A stretch of 64,000 bases of DNA. Origin: Hymenolepis diminuta (Eukaryota > Platyhelminthes > Cestoda > Cyclophyllidea > Hymenolepididae). Positions within the stretch are counted from its first letter, which is position 1, and each line of letters begins with the position of its first letter. Below are positions 11,476 through 22,325 of the stretch, in pieces. Both the position numbers and the translations under genes were made by a program. The stretch covers positions 4,455,661 to 4,519,660 of the forward strand of contig CAADRB010000002.1 of NCBI GenBank assembly GCA_900708905.1, given 5' to 3'. The notes below the pieces were generated by a model, which worked only from the letters and a program-made list of their open reading frames with translations, ran no database searches and was not told the DNA's origin.

Positions 11476-13729
11476 ATCTGTGCCTCTCATGACCAAATCC
11501 TGTCATTTTTAATTGATGACATTCAGTTCAGGAAGATCTTTAGTGGTGAAATGATAAGAGACTTTATGCGGGCATGTGATTAAAACTGGTTAAGTTGCTT
11601 GTATACGTGGGATCATGCGGAGGTGGCAAAGAAGCAACTCCGTTTTATTGACCGAATATCAGAGGATTATATATGAAATTGTACGAAGCTTCGGAGTGGT
11701 TTTCGCTCTTTTAATGCAGAAATAAGTTGCTACACCTCAAAATGAAGGGTTAACAAGCAACGTCTTCACTGGTTAATTCCGTATTAGTAATAAAGAGGCT
11801 TCACGAAAAATGAGGTCGAGAAAGGGTAACATACCAGAAGGCGGGACAGAGGTCTATGCGAGAAGTGCTTAAGGGTTAGTAGCGCGCACAAGTATCTTGG
11901 AACACGTAGGCACTTGGACACAGGCATGTGATTGGCAGATATCACTCTAAGGCATTCTATTTCATTTGATAATTACCCTAAGTTCAATTTGTGGTACCCA
12001 GGACTACATGATAATCTCCCTTCGTGATTGTGATCTGGATAAGGCATGTTCTAAGATTTCTGGGCCCTGTGTATGTGGTTACCAATGTGTTACAAAATGG
12101 TAAGAGATGACCGTAAGATGAGGAATTGTGTGAAATAACTCTTTTCGAAACATCTGCTTTCTCATATCTTTGGAGTATTGCCAATCATGCCCACTATATG
12201 GTGCTGGCGTGAAGGTTGGCTACCAGAGATAGGTGATTTCTGTTTATGTTCCTAAGCCCATACCCACTTCTCACTTGCAGATGTGTTATTAATGAGGAGT
12301 TTATGTCTATTAATTAGCACTTATGTGTCAGATAAAAATATTAAATTTGTTAATCTTTAGGAATGATAAATCACTGTTTGCGTCTCTGTTTTTACTCGCT
12401 ATTTCTCCGTTAATACATCTAGATACTGTGGCAAATTGTGGAACCTAATTAACCAAATCTTGACCCTAGAAGCTAAGACTATAACTAATGGCTAATACTA
12501 ATAACAACAGTTACAGAACAGAATGCCAAGATCTAACTGGACCAAAGTGTATTGAGCAAACCATGATGAGGATTTAAGTAAGTAAAAGAGATGAGAGGGA
12601 AGTGTAGGAGCTGGTAAATGACAGACATGTGTATCGCATGTGTGTATGGGTGGAAATACAGAGAAAATTTATGTGGGTCATTTGGGCAAGAACGTACGTG
12701 AGGACGAGTGCAGGTCTACTTTTAATGAAACGGGAAACTGATAAACGCGTTTGGATATGACGGATAGGGGAATAAAGAATGCGAATAAATTGTGATTTAA
12801 TAATTACATTGAGAGTTATTCTTCAGTACCAAGTGATGTATCATTAAACGCTTGTTTGCTAAACACTGAAGTTGGGATATTTTGGATGGAATCGCATTCA
12901 TTCAATGGAAAAAATTTGCAATGACGGTTAAGATACACATTTAATACCAGGTGTTTTTAATAAAACCTTGTAAATAGACTGTTTAGCCTTATCATTAGCT
13001 ATTGAAGGGGTATATGCCACGTCGAAGTATTTCGTCGGGTCTTGTCCAGCTTATTAATAAAACTTATGTTTTTCGGATTGAAGATCTTTTGTTGATTTCT
13101 GTAAAGAAAAACCCAATACTTCATTTTTATCGTTCTTAACCATCGGTATCTTTAAGATAGGTAGATCAAAAAAGTGTATATTTAACTAGTGAAAAGACAG
13201 CCAAGTCCTTTCCAAAGATACTATCTTATTGACAGCTTCCAGACTTGCCAGTGGCCAATATTTATGAAATAATTGGTTAAGATCAATCAAGTTAAAGAAA
13301 GTATTTAGTTCATATTGTGTGAAAGCATGCAGTTACTAAATAAGTATTCATACTCCGAAGATATTATGGAAATAATTGAAGCAGTGACGTAAAAATGAAT
13401 CAGTTAAATAATTTAAATATCTTCAGTTAGTGATGGAAAAATTACAATAAAATTATTTGGACATCTATAAAAAGAAATGCACATCTCTCCTATCCAATAA
13501 TAACTTCCGGAAACAGAATAGTCTACAGCAATAATTTCCGTAATTTAAAGATAAAACGTGCGGTAAACAGTAAAAGTAAAAATAAACAGCAGTATATTTC
13601 CAAATTAATCATTAACACTGTATATTTGGTTCAATTTGTTTAGTCTATCTATTTTAGACTTTGCGTATCTTAATTTTGGCGGTTTGTTGTGTTTCGGCTC
13701 CTAGGTGGCACGTTTTTCCTCAAACGGTC
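11476..13729. other. Intergenic region between PHKA and PRPS
   Basis: No exon-like coding sequence was found on either strand. It contains a dispersed repeat at about 12460-12690. Possible acceptors just before the PRPS start (CTATTTTAG before 13658 and GGCTCCTAG before 13705) could serve 5' UTR splicing or spliced-leader addition. This cannot be settled from sequence. Confidence 0.5.
12460..12690. repeat. Dispersed repeat related to 34680-34835
   Basis: It shares GACCAAA(G/A)TGTATTGA, then AAGGATT/GAGGATT-CAAG/TAAG-type strings, a GAGATGAGAGGGA block and a TAAATGACAGAC / TAATTGACAAGC block, in the same order, with the copy near 34.7 kb. The left part (CCTAATTAACC, AATACTAATAACAA) resembles the LTR-like repeat at 3750-3861, so this may be a solo LTR. 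The copies are strongly diverged. Confidence 0.45.
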
Positions 13730-14936
13730 ATGCCGAACATCAAGATTTTTGCTGGCAGTTCCAACGTTGATCTAGCCAGAAGAATAACGGACCACATTGG
13801 CATTAAGCTTGGACTAGTCAACTCGAAGAAATTTAGCAATAAAGAGACTTGGTATTGCATTGTTCACGTTTAATTACTGCTATATAGTGTTGAAGTTGCT
13901 GAATCTGTTCGGGGCGAGGATGTTTACATTGTCCAAACTGGAAGTGGTGAAGTTAATGACAACTTAATGGAACTTCTAATTATGATCAACGCTTGCAAAA
14001 TCGCATCTTCATGCCGAGTTACTGCCGTTATACCCTGCTTCCCTTATGCTCGTCAAGATAAAAAAGTACCCTAGAATAGAAGTAATTTATTTTAATTTTA
14101 TTAGGACAAATCTCGTGCTCCTATTTCTGCTAAACTTGTTGCCAACATGCTGTCTGTTGCCGGTGCTGATCATATTGTTACCATGGATCTCCACGCCAGC
14201 CAAATTCAAGGTTTCTTTGATATTCCGGTTGATAATCTCTACGCTGAGCCTGCTGTGATTAAATGGATCCAAAAGAACATCCCTGATTGGCAAAACTGCT
14301 GTGTAGTCAGTCCAGATGCCGGTGGTGCTAAAAGGTATCAATTCATTTGGTTGTTTAAATGGGCCTTTTTGTGTTCAGAGTAACTTCCCTTGCTGATCAA
14401 TTGAATGTTGAGTTCGCTTTGATTCACAAGGAACGAAAACGTGCGAACGAGGTCGACCGGATGGTTCTGGTTGGTGATGTTAAGGGTAAAGTTGCCATCT
14501 TGGTTGACGATATGGCTGATACCTGTGGTACAATTTGTACCGCCGCTGATCGGTATGTCTATCCCACTTTCTCTTTTTATGGCCTTAATGGTAATTTTTA
14601 ATTTTAGCTTGACAGAAGCTGGGGCCACTCGCATTTATGCTATCTGTACTCACGGTATTTTCTCTGGTCCTGCTATCGATCGTATTAACAAATCATGCTT
14701 TGAAGCTGTTGTTGTCACCAACACTATCGATCAAAAGGAGAACATGAAAAAGTGTCCAAAGTTATACGTAAGTGTCATATCGAAACAAAACGTATTAGGC
14801 TATTTGTATATTTGTGATAAATGCATTTCTCTGTTCATTTTAGTGCATCGATATAAGCACGGTACTAGCTGAATCAATCAGGAGAACCCACAACGGAGAG
14901 TCTGTTTCCTACCTCTTTAATCATGTGCCCCTATAA
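13730..14936 (+). CDS. PRPS: Ribose-phosphate pyrophosphokinase (PRPP synthetase)
   Basis: Transfers pyrophosphate from ATP to ribose 5-phosphate to make PRPP for purine, pyrimidine and NAD synthesis in the cytosol. Exons: 13730-13851, 13888-14065, 14105-14334, 14379-14552, 14608-14767 and 14844-14936. All junctions are GT..AG and in phase, and the total is 957 nt, giving 318 residues, the usual length of animal PRPS1/2. The start [11 protein letters not shown] matches the family start and an upstream in-frame extension is not needed. Visible features: substrate-site segment [17 protein letters not shown], metal-site segment SPDAGGAKR, flexible catalytic loop [15 protein letters not shown]-binding loop [11 protein letters not shown], and C-terminus [18 protein letters not shown]. 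No key residue is missing. The five introns are 36, 39, 44, 55 and 76 bases, growing 5' to 3'. The gene appears intact and functional. Confidence 0.97.
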
Positions 14937-15854
14937 TCGATATGAAACATTCAATCTTATCTCCCATTAGCCTCTTCTTTTTCCTCCCTTCTTCACACCA
15001 TTATATAGCATCTATTATCTGTACAGCCCTAACAAACAATTGATTCCTTGAAATGCTTAGTTATGTAGTGTTTGTCTTCAATTTCTCATTCGCACAAACG
15101 CAGGCTCTTCTAAGGGTTTGATAATTACCACTATCACTACGATTATGTCTATTACACTGTTATTACAGTTATTTGAATACATACTTTATTCTATTGATGC
15201 TTTGCTACTTTTGTTTCTCTCATTGTTCTCTTGTGCGTTGGCTTTTTGGTTGGTTCATTATAATCTGTGAATCGTTCTTTAATAAGAGTTCGAAAAAACT
15301 ATGTAAGCTCAGAGTGCATTTAGAAGTGTTAATGTTATCGGAGTTAGCATCTCAATGATATCAACCTCAGCGCACTTGTGTTTGTCTATCATAGCTGTTG
15401 TATGCCAATGTCTATTTAACAGATCTCATCTACTCCCACGTGATTATTATCCTAGTTACAACCCGCTAAAGCTTCCAATTGGATCATAGTTGCGCATTCT
15501 TTGCTAATGTAAATTCTATTTCTTTGTAAAAAATGATGGATCCTTTTATTGATTTTTGTTATTCGTTTTCCCTCCTTGAAACTTTGATTTATTTTTGATG
15601 AAAGGTGATTTATTTAGCTTGTTATTTTCTTATGGTTTAGAGCCGGTATCGAAAGTTTCCAAGTGGATGAGAACTTTTCAGTACGACCGTAAATTAATTG
15701 TATTCACTTTAAGCGGTAATGCATTTTTCCATTCAAGTTGTTGTAATTACTAGCATTTGTAGATAAATAGATAGATAGATCTGGTGTTGCGCTCTTGCAC
15801 CAGTTCATCTTATGACGGGGNGGGGGGGTTGTTATAACTTCGGAAATGTTCCTG
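14937..15854. other. PRPS 3' UTR and intergenic DNA
   Basis: AT-rich with no exon-like coding on either strand. A short GATA tract occurs at about 15765-15780, followed by a G-run at 15817-15828 interrupted by an N at 15821. Confidence 0.5.
15817..15828. repeat. Poly-G tract containing the only N in the window
   Basis: A run of G with an undetermined base at 15821. Homopolymers of this kind are error-prone, so local length and base calls are unreliable. Confidence 0.9.
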
Positions 15855-16043
15855 TTAAAATGTGGAAGAACACTGCTGCACTACATTAGCTGCGAGCTCT
15901 AAACTATGCGTAATTGCGGGTGGCATTCCACTTTCCAGTTCCGAACGCATATGGTTAACCTGATGCAAATGTCTGTTTATGTAAAGTCCATTCCCAGGCA
16001 TCCTTTTAGCGTTTAGTTTTTCTTGAAGTTGATCGACCACGTC
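15855..16043 (-). CDS. Unidentified candidate terminal exon
   Basis: Read on the minus strand, a possible acceptor CCAATTACAG (just right of 16043) is followed by an open frame of about 62 codons ending in TAA near 15855. The peptide looks compositionally normal, with charged helical sequence such as VDQLQEKLNAKRMPGNGLY and HMRSELESGMPPAITHSLEL. I do not recognise the family and found no partner exon further right, where a + strand gene candidate begins at 16077. It could be the last exon of a minus-strand gene, a retrocopy, or a chance frame. Confidence 0.25.
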   Translation of the reverse strand, partial: DVVDQLQEKLNAKRMPGNGLYINRHLHQVNHMRSELESGMPPAITHSLELAANVVQQCSSTF

Positions 16044-16076
16044 TTTTGTAGCTGTAATTGGTATTTTTTTATCATC

Positions 16077-18276
16077 ATGGGAAATGTATAGTTATGCTAT
16101 GGCATTGTACTTAAATCTGATTATCTTGCATAATGCTATCTTAACCTTACTCATCTTATTCTAATTAATCAAACTTTGTATTTAATTGCCGTTTTAAGAC
16201 TTTGGAGGCCTCAGAATTGACAAATAAAGCTAAGGAGTCGTCGAATGCTATATTCAAGCGACTCTCCCGCCGAACTCTGCAAGGTCAACCTCTACTTCCC
16301 TTAGTTTTGCATAACACCGAGTTCGAATTCTCACTCCTTCAGCAAGGTAGCGGCAGTGGAAACCGTCGATCAAATACAAAGAGCACTGCTGTCTTCTGGG
16401 AGTCCAGTTCGTCTATTCCTCTTCCCGCTTCCCTTTTTGACAAGAGAGTACGTTTAGCTTGCTTTTTGTCCAATGCTTGCATCTAGTACTTGGCTTGGCG
16501 GAGAGTATTTACCGGATATGCATAAAACAGTATTCGGAAATCTACTTCCATCGACTTAAGATTATCTACACAAGTAGCCATACCCACATTGAAGAAATAG
16601 GTCAAATCACTTCTGTTGCCATTCTAGGGTATCAAATAAGGATTTAGAAATATGTACATACACATCACTCATTTTCCATCGGTTGCGTTCCGCTCGATGA
16701 ATTCGAAGTTCTTTAACGCAGTTACTATTCATAACAGCTGTAATTATTTTCCATGATGATTGCTGAAGATTTTCTCAATCGAAATGCCCCTTCATCCGTA
16801 GATTTGAGTTCAAATGGATTCTTCTCTGTATAAATAACTTAAAATAACCCACGGTCTGACCGGTGAAGATTTTATCTAGACAACAACTTACATATTGATC
16901 AGGCTGTGATACCAGCAATGTATGGAATCTAGGCTTTTATCTTTTGTCGGTGTCCTGCCATGTACTCCTCTAAAATGGCATATAGATCTAACTAGCATTA
17001 TCCATTTTCACAAATCCAACTCTTACAGCAAGAGAAACAGTCTTGAAATTGAAATCTTTTAATATGGATACTTGAATGAGAGTATTATATTATGTAAATG
17101 ATCTTCATCTTTGATACGGTACTAAGTCTATGTTCATATCCGAAGTTGTTTTCTAGTTTTGGTCTTAGTGAAGATAAGGTAGATACCTTATATAATCTCA
17201 GAATGCAGGGATGTAATGAAATTAGAAATGTTGATTGATGTTAATTCGCCAGAAAATACTAACATTTAACTATCGTTAACAATTTCGATAAACATTGTTG
17301 TTAGAGTATCCTTTTTTGTCTATTGTGTATTGATTTCATTTCCCGTTTTTGTTTTGTTTTTAATCTGGATTTAAAATCTTGTTAATCCGTCTAGATTAAC
17401 TAAAATCCAGAGTTTTTAAGTAAGCTAACTCTGATAACTTCAATGCTTTTCGTTCATTTACACAATCGAAATATAGTATCGCACTATTGAGCATTATTAA
17501 AGGGGGGGGGGGGGCACGTTTTGTTGATAATGGTGACAAATATTTTGAAATTTACCAGTAATTATTCAATAAATAATATTTCGCCGACTGTTGATTGATC
17601 TCTCCTTGGTATAGTTAGTAACTAAGTTAAGTCAATGATTTACACAGGGATGGCTACATTGAAAATTTTCGATGTGTGAATCACTAAGTTGTCCTCGAAG
17701 TCTCTGTTTGATCTGTAAAATGCTGAAGTACCGGGTTCATTCAAATAGATTAAAAATTAATGCATGTTGTATAGAGAATAAATTTTACGTGCTTGACATC
17801 CTTTAATTCGTATTTGATGACTTGAATAAATGTTCAGGATGAATTACTCAAGGTGTCCTTTTTTATTTGAAGCATCTGTTAAAGGAGGGCTTTTCTTCTA
17901 TTTACTTAGATTATTTCATATTAATAATTGGATTTTGAGACTTCCCCTCTTCTTTTTTCTAAAATCGATCATTTATTGCTGAATGGAAGCTGAAAAATCA
18001 AGTGTAAATTAAATCATGAAGTATTGATTTCGTTTCTTATAAAACTTATCTCGTATTGCGGTATTTAGACATTAAAACGAACAAACTGCATTAAAGTAGG
18101 TGGTAGAAATCCGAGATTGTGTTTTTTGTATGTAGAAGTATGTAAGTATGATTGTGCATAACATGAGGTGAAGTTTGCGTTTGTTTGTTTCCTTTATTTT
18201 CTGTTTTTAGCGTTATGCCAATATCGTGGCAGTTTTCAAAGATAAATGTTCCCCTATTCCGTCATTCATCTCTTAG
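16077..18276 (+). CDS. Unidentified small protein with Met-Gly-Asn start
   Basis: I do not recognise this protein. Exon 16199-16447 is the best supported: an open frame of 83 codons with ordinary composition (TNKAKESSNAIFKRLSRR, LPLVLHNTEFEFSLLQQG), acceptor TTTTAAG and donor GTACGT. A tiny first exon 16077-16085 (Met-Gly-Asn, donor GTATAG) and a last exon 18211-18276 (acceptor CTGTTTTTAG, RYANIVAVFKDKCSPIPS, then TAG) join in phase 0. The total is 107 residues. The resulting MGNTLEAS start would fit an N-myristoylation signal. The first exon is only nine bases and is inference; the last one is plausible. Introns are 113 and 1763 bases. The gene follows PRPS by 1.1 kb on the same strand. Confidence 0.4.
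17371..17720. repeat. Degenerate repeat, partner of 18461-18950
   Basis: It shares in order a TAATCCGTCT(A/G)GATTA hairpin followed by AAAATCC, a stretch on loss of AAGTTGTC, and a TGAATCACTAAG / GTGAGTCACTAAG plus TGTCCTC block with 18461-18950. Spacing differs between copies. Both lie in the last intron of the small gene or just after it. Confidence 0.4.
17502..17514. repeat. Poly-G tract of 13
   Basis: An uninterrupted run of G inside the intron of the small gene. Length is likely to be uncertain in assembly. Confidence 0.9.
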
Positions 18277-18460
18277 TTACATAAAGATGGAATAGGAATG
18301 TGAGATAAATTTGTTAAGGATAATTTAGCGGGGGTTTAAAGTACTCTTAATGCAGGACTGTAATATTAAAACATTAAATAATCTCCTTTTTCTGTTCTTC
18401 CACGTGACTTCTGCTTCATTTCTTAAATTTTATGCTTTTCTTCAAAAACTACTATTTACA

Positions 18461-18950
18461 CAGCTTCTCTAATCCGTCTGGATTAGTGAAAATCCGTGAC
18501 TCTTGCAATTGCTAACCCATACACTAAGTTGTCAGATATTAAGGCTTTTAAAACACTTTATCTCACTGTTGATCAACGTTGAAGAGTGATAACGATAGTG
18601 AACACTTTAAAATTTGATTAAAAACACTCTAGGTTGAATAGTTCATGGCGTTTCATCCAAGAGCTTGGACTCTGCGACCAGGATACAATTAATGTCCTTC
18701 TGTCTTCTAACTGAAACTTCACACAATATAATGCGATATGTATGGATAAGACTTAACTTCTATTTGGCTAGACATATAGTGGTCAAATAAGTCTCGGCTC
18801 CATAAGTTCAAATCACACCCAGTCGCTTCTATGGGAAAAGTTAGATCACACTAAGTGAACGTTAGTGAGTCACTAAGATGTCCTCTCGACTATTTATCAG
18901 TGCAATAGCAACTAGGTTAGAATTTGGATGCGAGTTTAGTTCATATGAAA
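18461..18950. repeat. Degenerate repeat, partner of 17371-17720
   Basis: It has the same ordered blocks as 17371-17720, including the short hairpin CTAATCC-GTCT-GGATTAG at 18469-18486. A sequence at about 18770-18830 (TATAGTGG.., AGTTCAAATC) resembles pol III A and B boxes, so a tRNA-derived SINE origin is possible. Confidence 0.4.
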
Positions 18951-20416
18951 GCAGTGAAATTAAATATGTCCCTATATTTACAATTGATGTAAACATTAAT
19001 TTGACATAAAACTCCAATTCTATTATTATTGTCTTGGGAATGTAAAAGACCTGCCCAGTTTTTAATTATAGTCTCGAATTATAAGATGATAATAAGATAA
19101 TATCTATTCTAGGTAGGGCAGATGTTTAATTGTCCCCACTCCTTGTGGGTATCATAGATAAGATGCCCCTGTTAAAACTTTAGCTCCTGGCAAATTTCGT
19201 TTTTCAAGGAAGAGATAATCATATTTACTCTTTTCTTCCTTCGGCAACTGAAATCTGCACATCGTGTTTTTAGGGTTGACTGCTAGCGGATCTTTTTGTT
19301 AGATCAAGTGAACTGAAAGCATATTTTAAAAGCATTAGACATGGTGATGAATAGCTATCAAAATTAAATTTGGTCGAGGGATAAAGGAAAATGAAATTTA
19401 ATTATTTTGTCCTGAAAAGCATATATTCACCTTTAAGTAGTGGCGATTGGTTCCTCTTCGTACTCGCAGTCTTTTTGACGCCGATAGGTTTGATGAAAGC
19501 TTAAGATCAAAGGTTGTTAATGGGAAATTGTAGTGGATTTTTTTTCAGAAAGCAACTGAATGAAGGTACCGATGTCACTATCTCAATGTTCGTTAGTCTA
19601 AATTAAAAGTTATCTTCAGCTTCTTGTTAAGAGACATTCACTATTTAATTGTGTCTGAATGTACGTTTTTGCACCTTTTTTGATGTTTAAACGAAGTAGG
19701 TAAAGTATTTCAATATTATTATATATCAATGTTGTATTTCATATAAATGTTTTGTTAAATGTCGATTGTTCAACTTCGCATATGATTCCCGATGGTTTAC
19801 AGCATAATTTTCTTCACTCCCTATTCATTATACCTCAATAAATGTAATTCATTAATACTATTTTCATCTTATGATCCTTAGTTTGTGATTGTTCTTGTTA
19901 AAGTATAATTGTGGGTAGAAGAATATATTTTGGAATTTTTTTGTCTCTGGTTCAATGTTTAAAAGGTGGATATAGTTCAGCAACAACTAAGTCAGAGGCC
20001 ACGAGATCGATGCTCATCAGTACACATCCGGCGAGTTTCTCATTAGAGTGGTTCCATGATACCTTCCTTCTATCCAAGTCATGTGCTGTTAATACTTCTT
20101 TTGAACAAAAAGTCTCTTTAATTAAGGATTGTATCAGATATACGGATTAGATAAAAGGAAACACCTTACAAGTTCTATTACACTCGTGGTTTTATAAAAA
20201 CTTTTTTCATCTCGATATTCCTTTGACCTGCAACGTTTAGTTCTGAAATTTAAATTCATGAAAATATTTTCCCTTCATTTCGTTGAACTGTCTTGAATTT
20301 GGAAAGCACACATCTAGCAGCTCAAAAATATGACGTTACCTTTCGTATTTCTTACACGCTTATACCCGACGGAAAAGTCTGAATACGCCTAACCACTATG
20401 TAAGCAAAAACATTAC
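18951..20416. other. Intergenic AT-rich DNA
   Basis: No supported exon on either strand. A weak similarity between about 19975-20100 and 45290-45395 (AGTC-GAGGCC/AAAGCC, GATGCTCA, TACCTTCCTTCT-TCCAAGTCA) suggests an old dispersed repeat. Confidence 0.4.
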
Positions 20417-20596
20417 TGTTATAATCTGCTGTTCTCTGTAGAATACCGTAACCGCCTTTTAGATTCTCTAAGACATTGCACGAGTTACAAATACGACCCG
20501 ACAACACTCACTATACAAAACGACCCAAACCACTATATCAAAGTAAGACCCACGTTTGCGTATCGATAGGTCGATTTATATTATCCGCCATTTACA
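20417..20596 (-). repeat. 3' LTR of the gypsy element
   Basis: 180 bases, TG..CA. It is identical to the 5' LTR except at the third base and two bases in GTAGAATAC versus GTGGGATAC. On the minus strand it contains an ATATAAAT TATA-like box. Confidence 0.9.
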
Positions 20597-21091
20597 ACCG
20601 TAATTCAGCTGTGCATTGGCGATTTAAATTATGGTTGAGGACATACACAAAATCGCCCACAATGCGCACATCGGGTCACACTTTTTTGGGACACAAAGTT
20701 GTTTTGTTCTCACACGCTGTCCTTAAATCTTGACCTCTAAATTCTGCTGCCGGGACGGATTGTCCTGACGTGGCGAGATATCGCCTTAGATGAATAATCG
20801 ATCGATCAGAGCAAAATCAGGCAAAATGTAGATTCAGACTATTTACTTAGGTCCGTAACGAGCGTTTCTGGTACACCACGAGTTTATGCAGGATAGAGAT
20901 AACTGATTTGCTTATTCTCCGTGCGAGTAGAGTAACATCGGACTCTTTCGAATGTGAATTCATTATCGTAATACGTGTCACATCTTTAGTAGGTCTGGAG
21001 TGATAAGTCCTGGGGGAATCTGGTTTCGACGATGGAATATGAATAGAAGGATGAGGGATTTTGGCAATATGTAGACACTGGTTACATCCTC

Positions 21092-21330
21092 TCACGAGAT
21101 TTTCATCATTTGTAGGTTCGAGAATAGGTGTCTGGCAGGTTTCGTTTTGCTTGGGAACTGGATAAGGTTGAGCTCATCGATCCAGTCTAGGCCCATTAGG
21201 TTAATATTTCGATCTGTAACGTAGCACTTTTTGAAGATCGTCTTCTCCAGGAATGCAGCGTCGCATCGCATCGATACGTAGAGTTGCACAGCATTAGATT
21301 TCGGAGCCAGTGTAGATCATGGCTCTGCCT
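21092..21330 (-). pseudogene. Retropepsin-like protease fragment of the gypsy element
   Basis: The frame reads LYVSMRCDAAFLEKTIF, then CYVTDRNINLMGLDWIDEL, the typical C-terminal half of gypsy aspartic proteases. The catalytic D-S/T-G motif was not found in this frame upstream, so the N-terminal half is damaged or missing. Confidence 0.75.
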
Positions 21331-21338
21331 CGTCTGAG

Positions 21339-21971
21339 TTAATGCTTTCTTGTCGTTCGGGTTCTGCCCCGTTGAACTGTTCGTAACAGATTCTCCGTAG
21401 AAGCCTTCCTTGTGGCCATTGTCGTTGCAGTTCTGGCAGCGACGTATTCGATAGAACAGCCTCTATGATAACGACGTTCTCCGCAAAATCGGCATCTTGG
21501 TAGTGACTGCTTCTGATAATTGTCGGATGGGAAGTGAGTCCCCTCGATCGATGGATGATAAGTCATTTTCTGGTCCTTTGAAGTTGAACACTCGCGGTTA
21601 ACAGTCCTCCGACAGATTCGAGTCGTTAAACAATACCTGCATAATGGTGAGCATTTTTATCATTTATGGTCAAGTTTAAGAGAGAACTGTTTTCACCAAC
21701 GACCGAACCTAACTTACTAATCATCTTTTCATAAGTTAGGTAGGAAGGATCCATCGGTTGAAAGTAGGACGAACATAGGTAGTAGTCACTTCTGTTAAAT
21801 TCACGAAGCAGCATGGCAATTCGAGTGGCGTGGGGGAGATCTGCCATGGTGTTCTTATAAATATCACGATATTGATTATACCATATTGCAAAACTTTCAC
21901 CTATAGGGGGATTACGATGAAATACACTTACTCTTTTGCGTAGTTTGGGATTCTTTGTGACGTTGAGAAAT
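21339..21971 (-). pseudogene. gag of the gypsy element, frameshifted
   Basis: The first part (about 21971-21626) reads in one frame through ESFAIWYNQYRDIY, RIAMLLREF and HHYAGIV, typical of flatworm gypsy gag, and then hits a stop. The motif continues in another frame as VNREC, showing a frame break at about 21625, followed by a deletion. The second part carries a nucleocapsid-like zinc knuckle, CRFCGERRYHRGC, at 21456-21500 (C-X2-C-X5-H-X2-C, a non-standard spacing). The 5' end has no ATG in frame after an upstream stop. Confidence 0.8.
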
Positions 21972-22036
21972 TCATCTCACGATTGAAGAGATTCGGGCTT
22001 TCATGTCCGCGTAATTCGATAACTGCGTCGTCAAAC

Positions 22037-22216
22037 TGCTATAATCTGCTGTTCTCTGTGGGATACCGTAACCGCCTTTTAGATTCTCTAAGACATTGCA
22101 CGAGTTACAAATACGACCCGACAACACTCACTATACAAAACGACCCAAACCACTATATCAAAGTAAGACCCACGTTTGCGTATCGATAGGTCGATTTATA
22201 TTATCCGCCATTTACA
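22037..22216 (-). repeat. 5' LTR of the gypsy element
   Basis: 180 bases, TG..CA, the upstream copy for the minus-strand reading direction. No standard tRNA primer-binding site starting TGG is obvious immediately inside it. Confidence 0.9.
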
Positions 22217-22277
22217 ATCATAATGTAAATAAATTCGTTCGAATAAGGGGGAATTAAAAGGTGGAAAATAAAGAATC

Positions 22278-22325
22278 TTACATATAAGAATTTTTTCGGG
22301 AAGAATATTATTTTCTTATATGTAA
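22278..22325. repeat. Perfect 13-bp inverted repeat next to the gypsy 5' LTR
   Basis: TTACATATAAGAA at 22278-22290 and its exact complement TTCTTATATGTAA at 22313-22325 are separated by 22 bases, about 60 bases outside the LTR. It could be a tiny MITE-like remnant or a transcript hairpin. Confidence 0.8.

Larger units (their letters stand above)
20417..22216 (-). mobile_element. Ty3/gypsy-type LTR retrotransposon, internally deleted
   Basis: Two 180-base direct repeats (20417-20596 and 22037-22216) with TG..CA ends differ at only three positions. Between them, on the minus strand, are gag (about 21971-21339, with a frame break) and protease (about 21330-21092). The remaining 500 bases to the 3' LTR hold at most a degraded integrase-like scrap (LLARRISKSVISIL). 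No reverse transcriptase or RNase H is present. The flanking bases do not form a target-site duplication (CATTAC left, ATCATA right). The element cannot be autonomous. Confidence 0.9.

Noticed and set aside
20476..22189. Short plus-strand open frames at 20476-20733 and 21983-22189 with the same peptide
   Set aside because: They lie in the two copies of the gypsy LTR and are shared only because the LTRs are duplicates.
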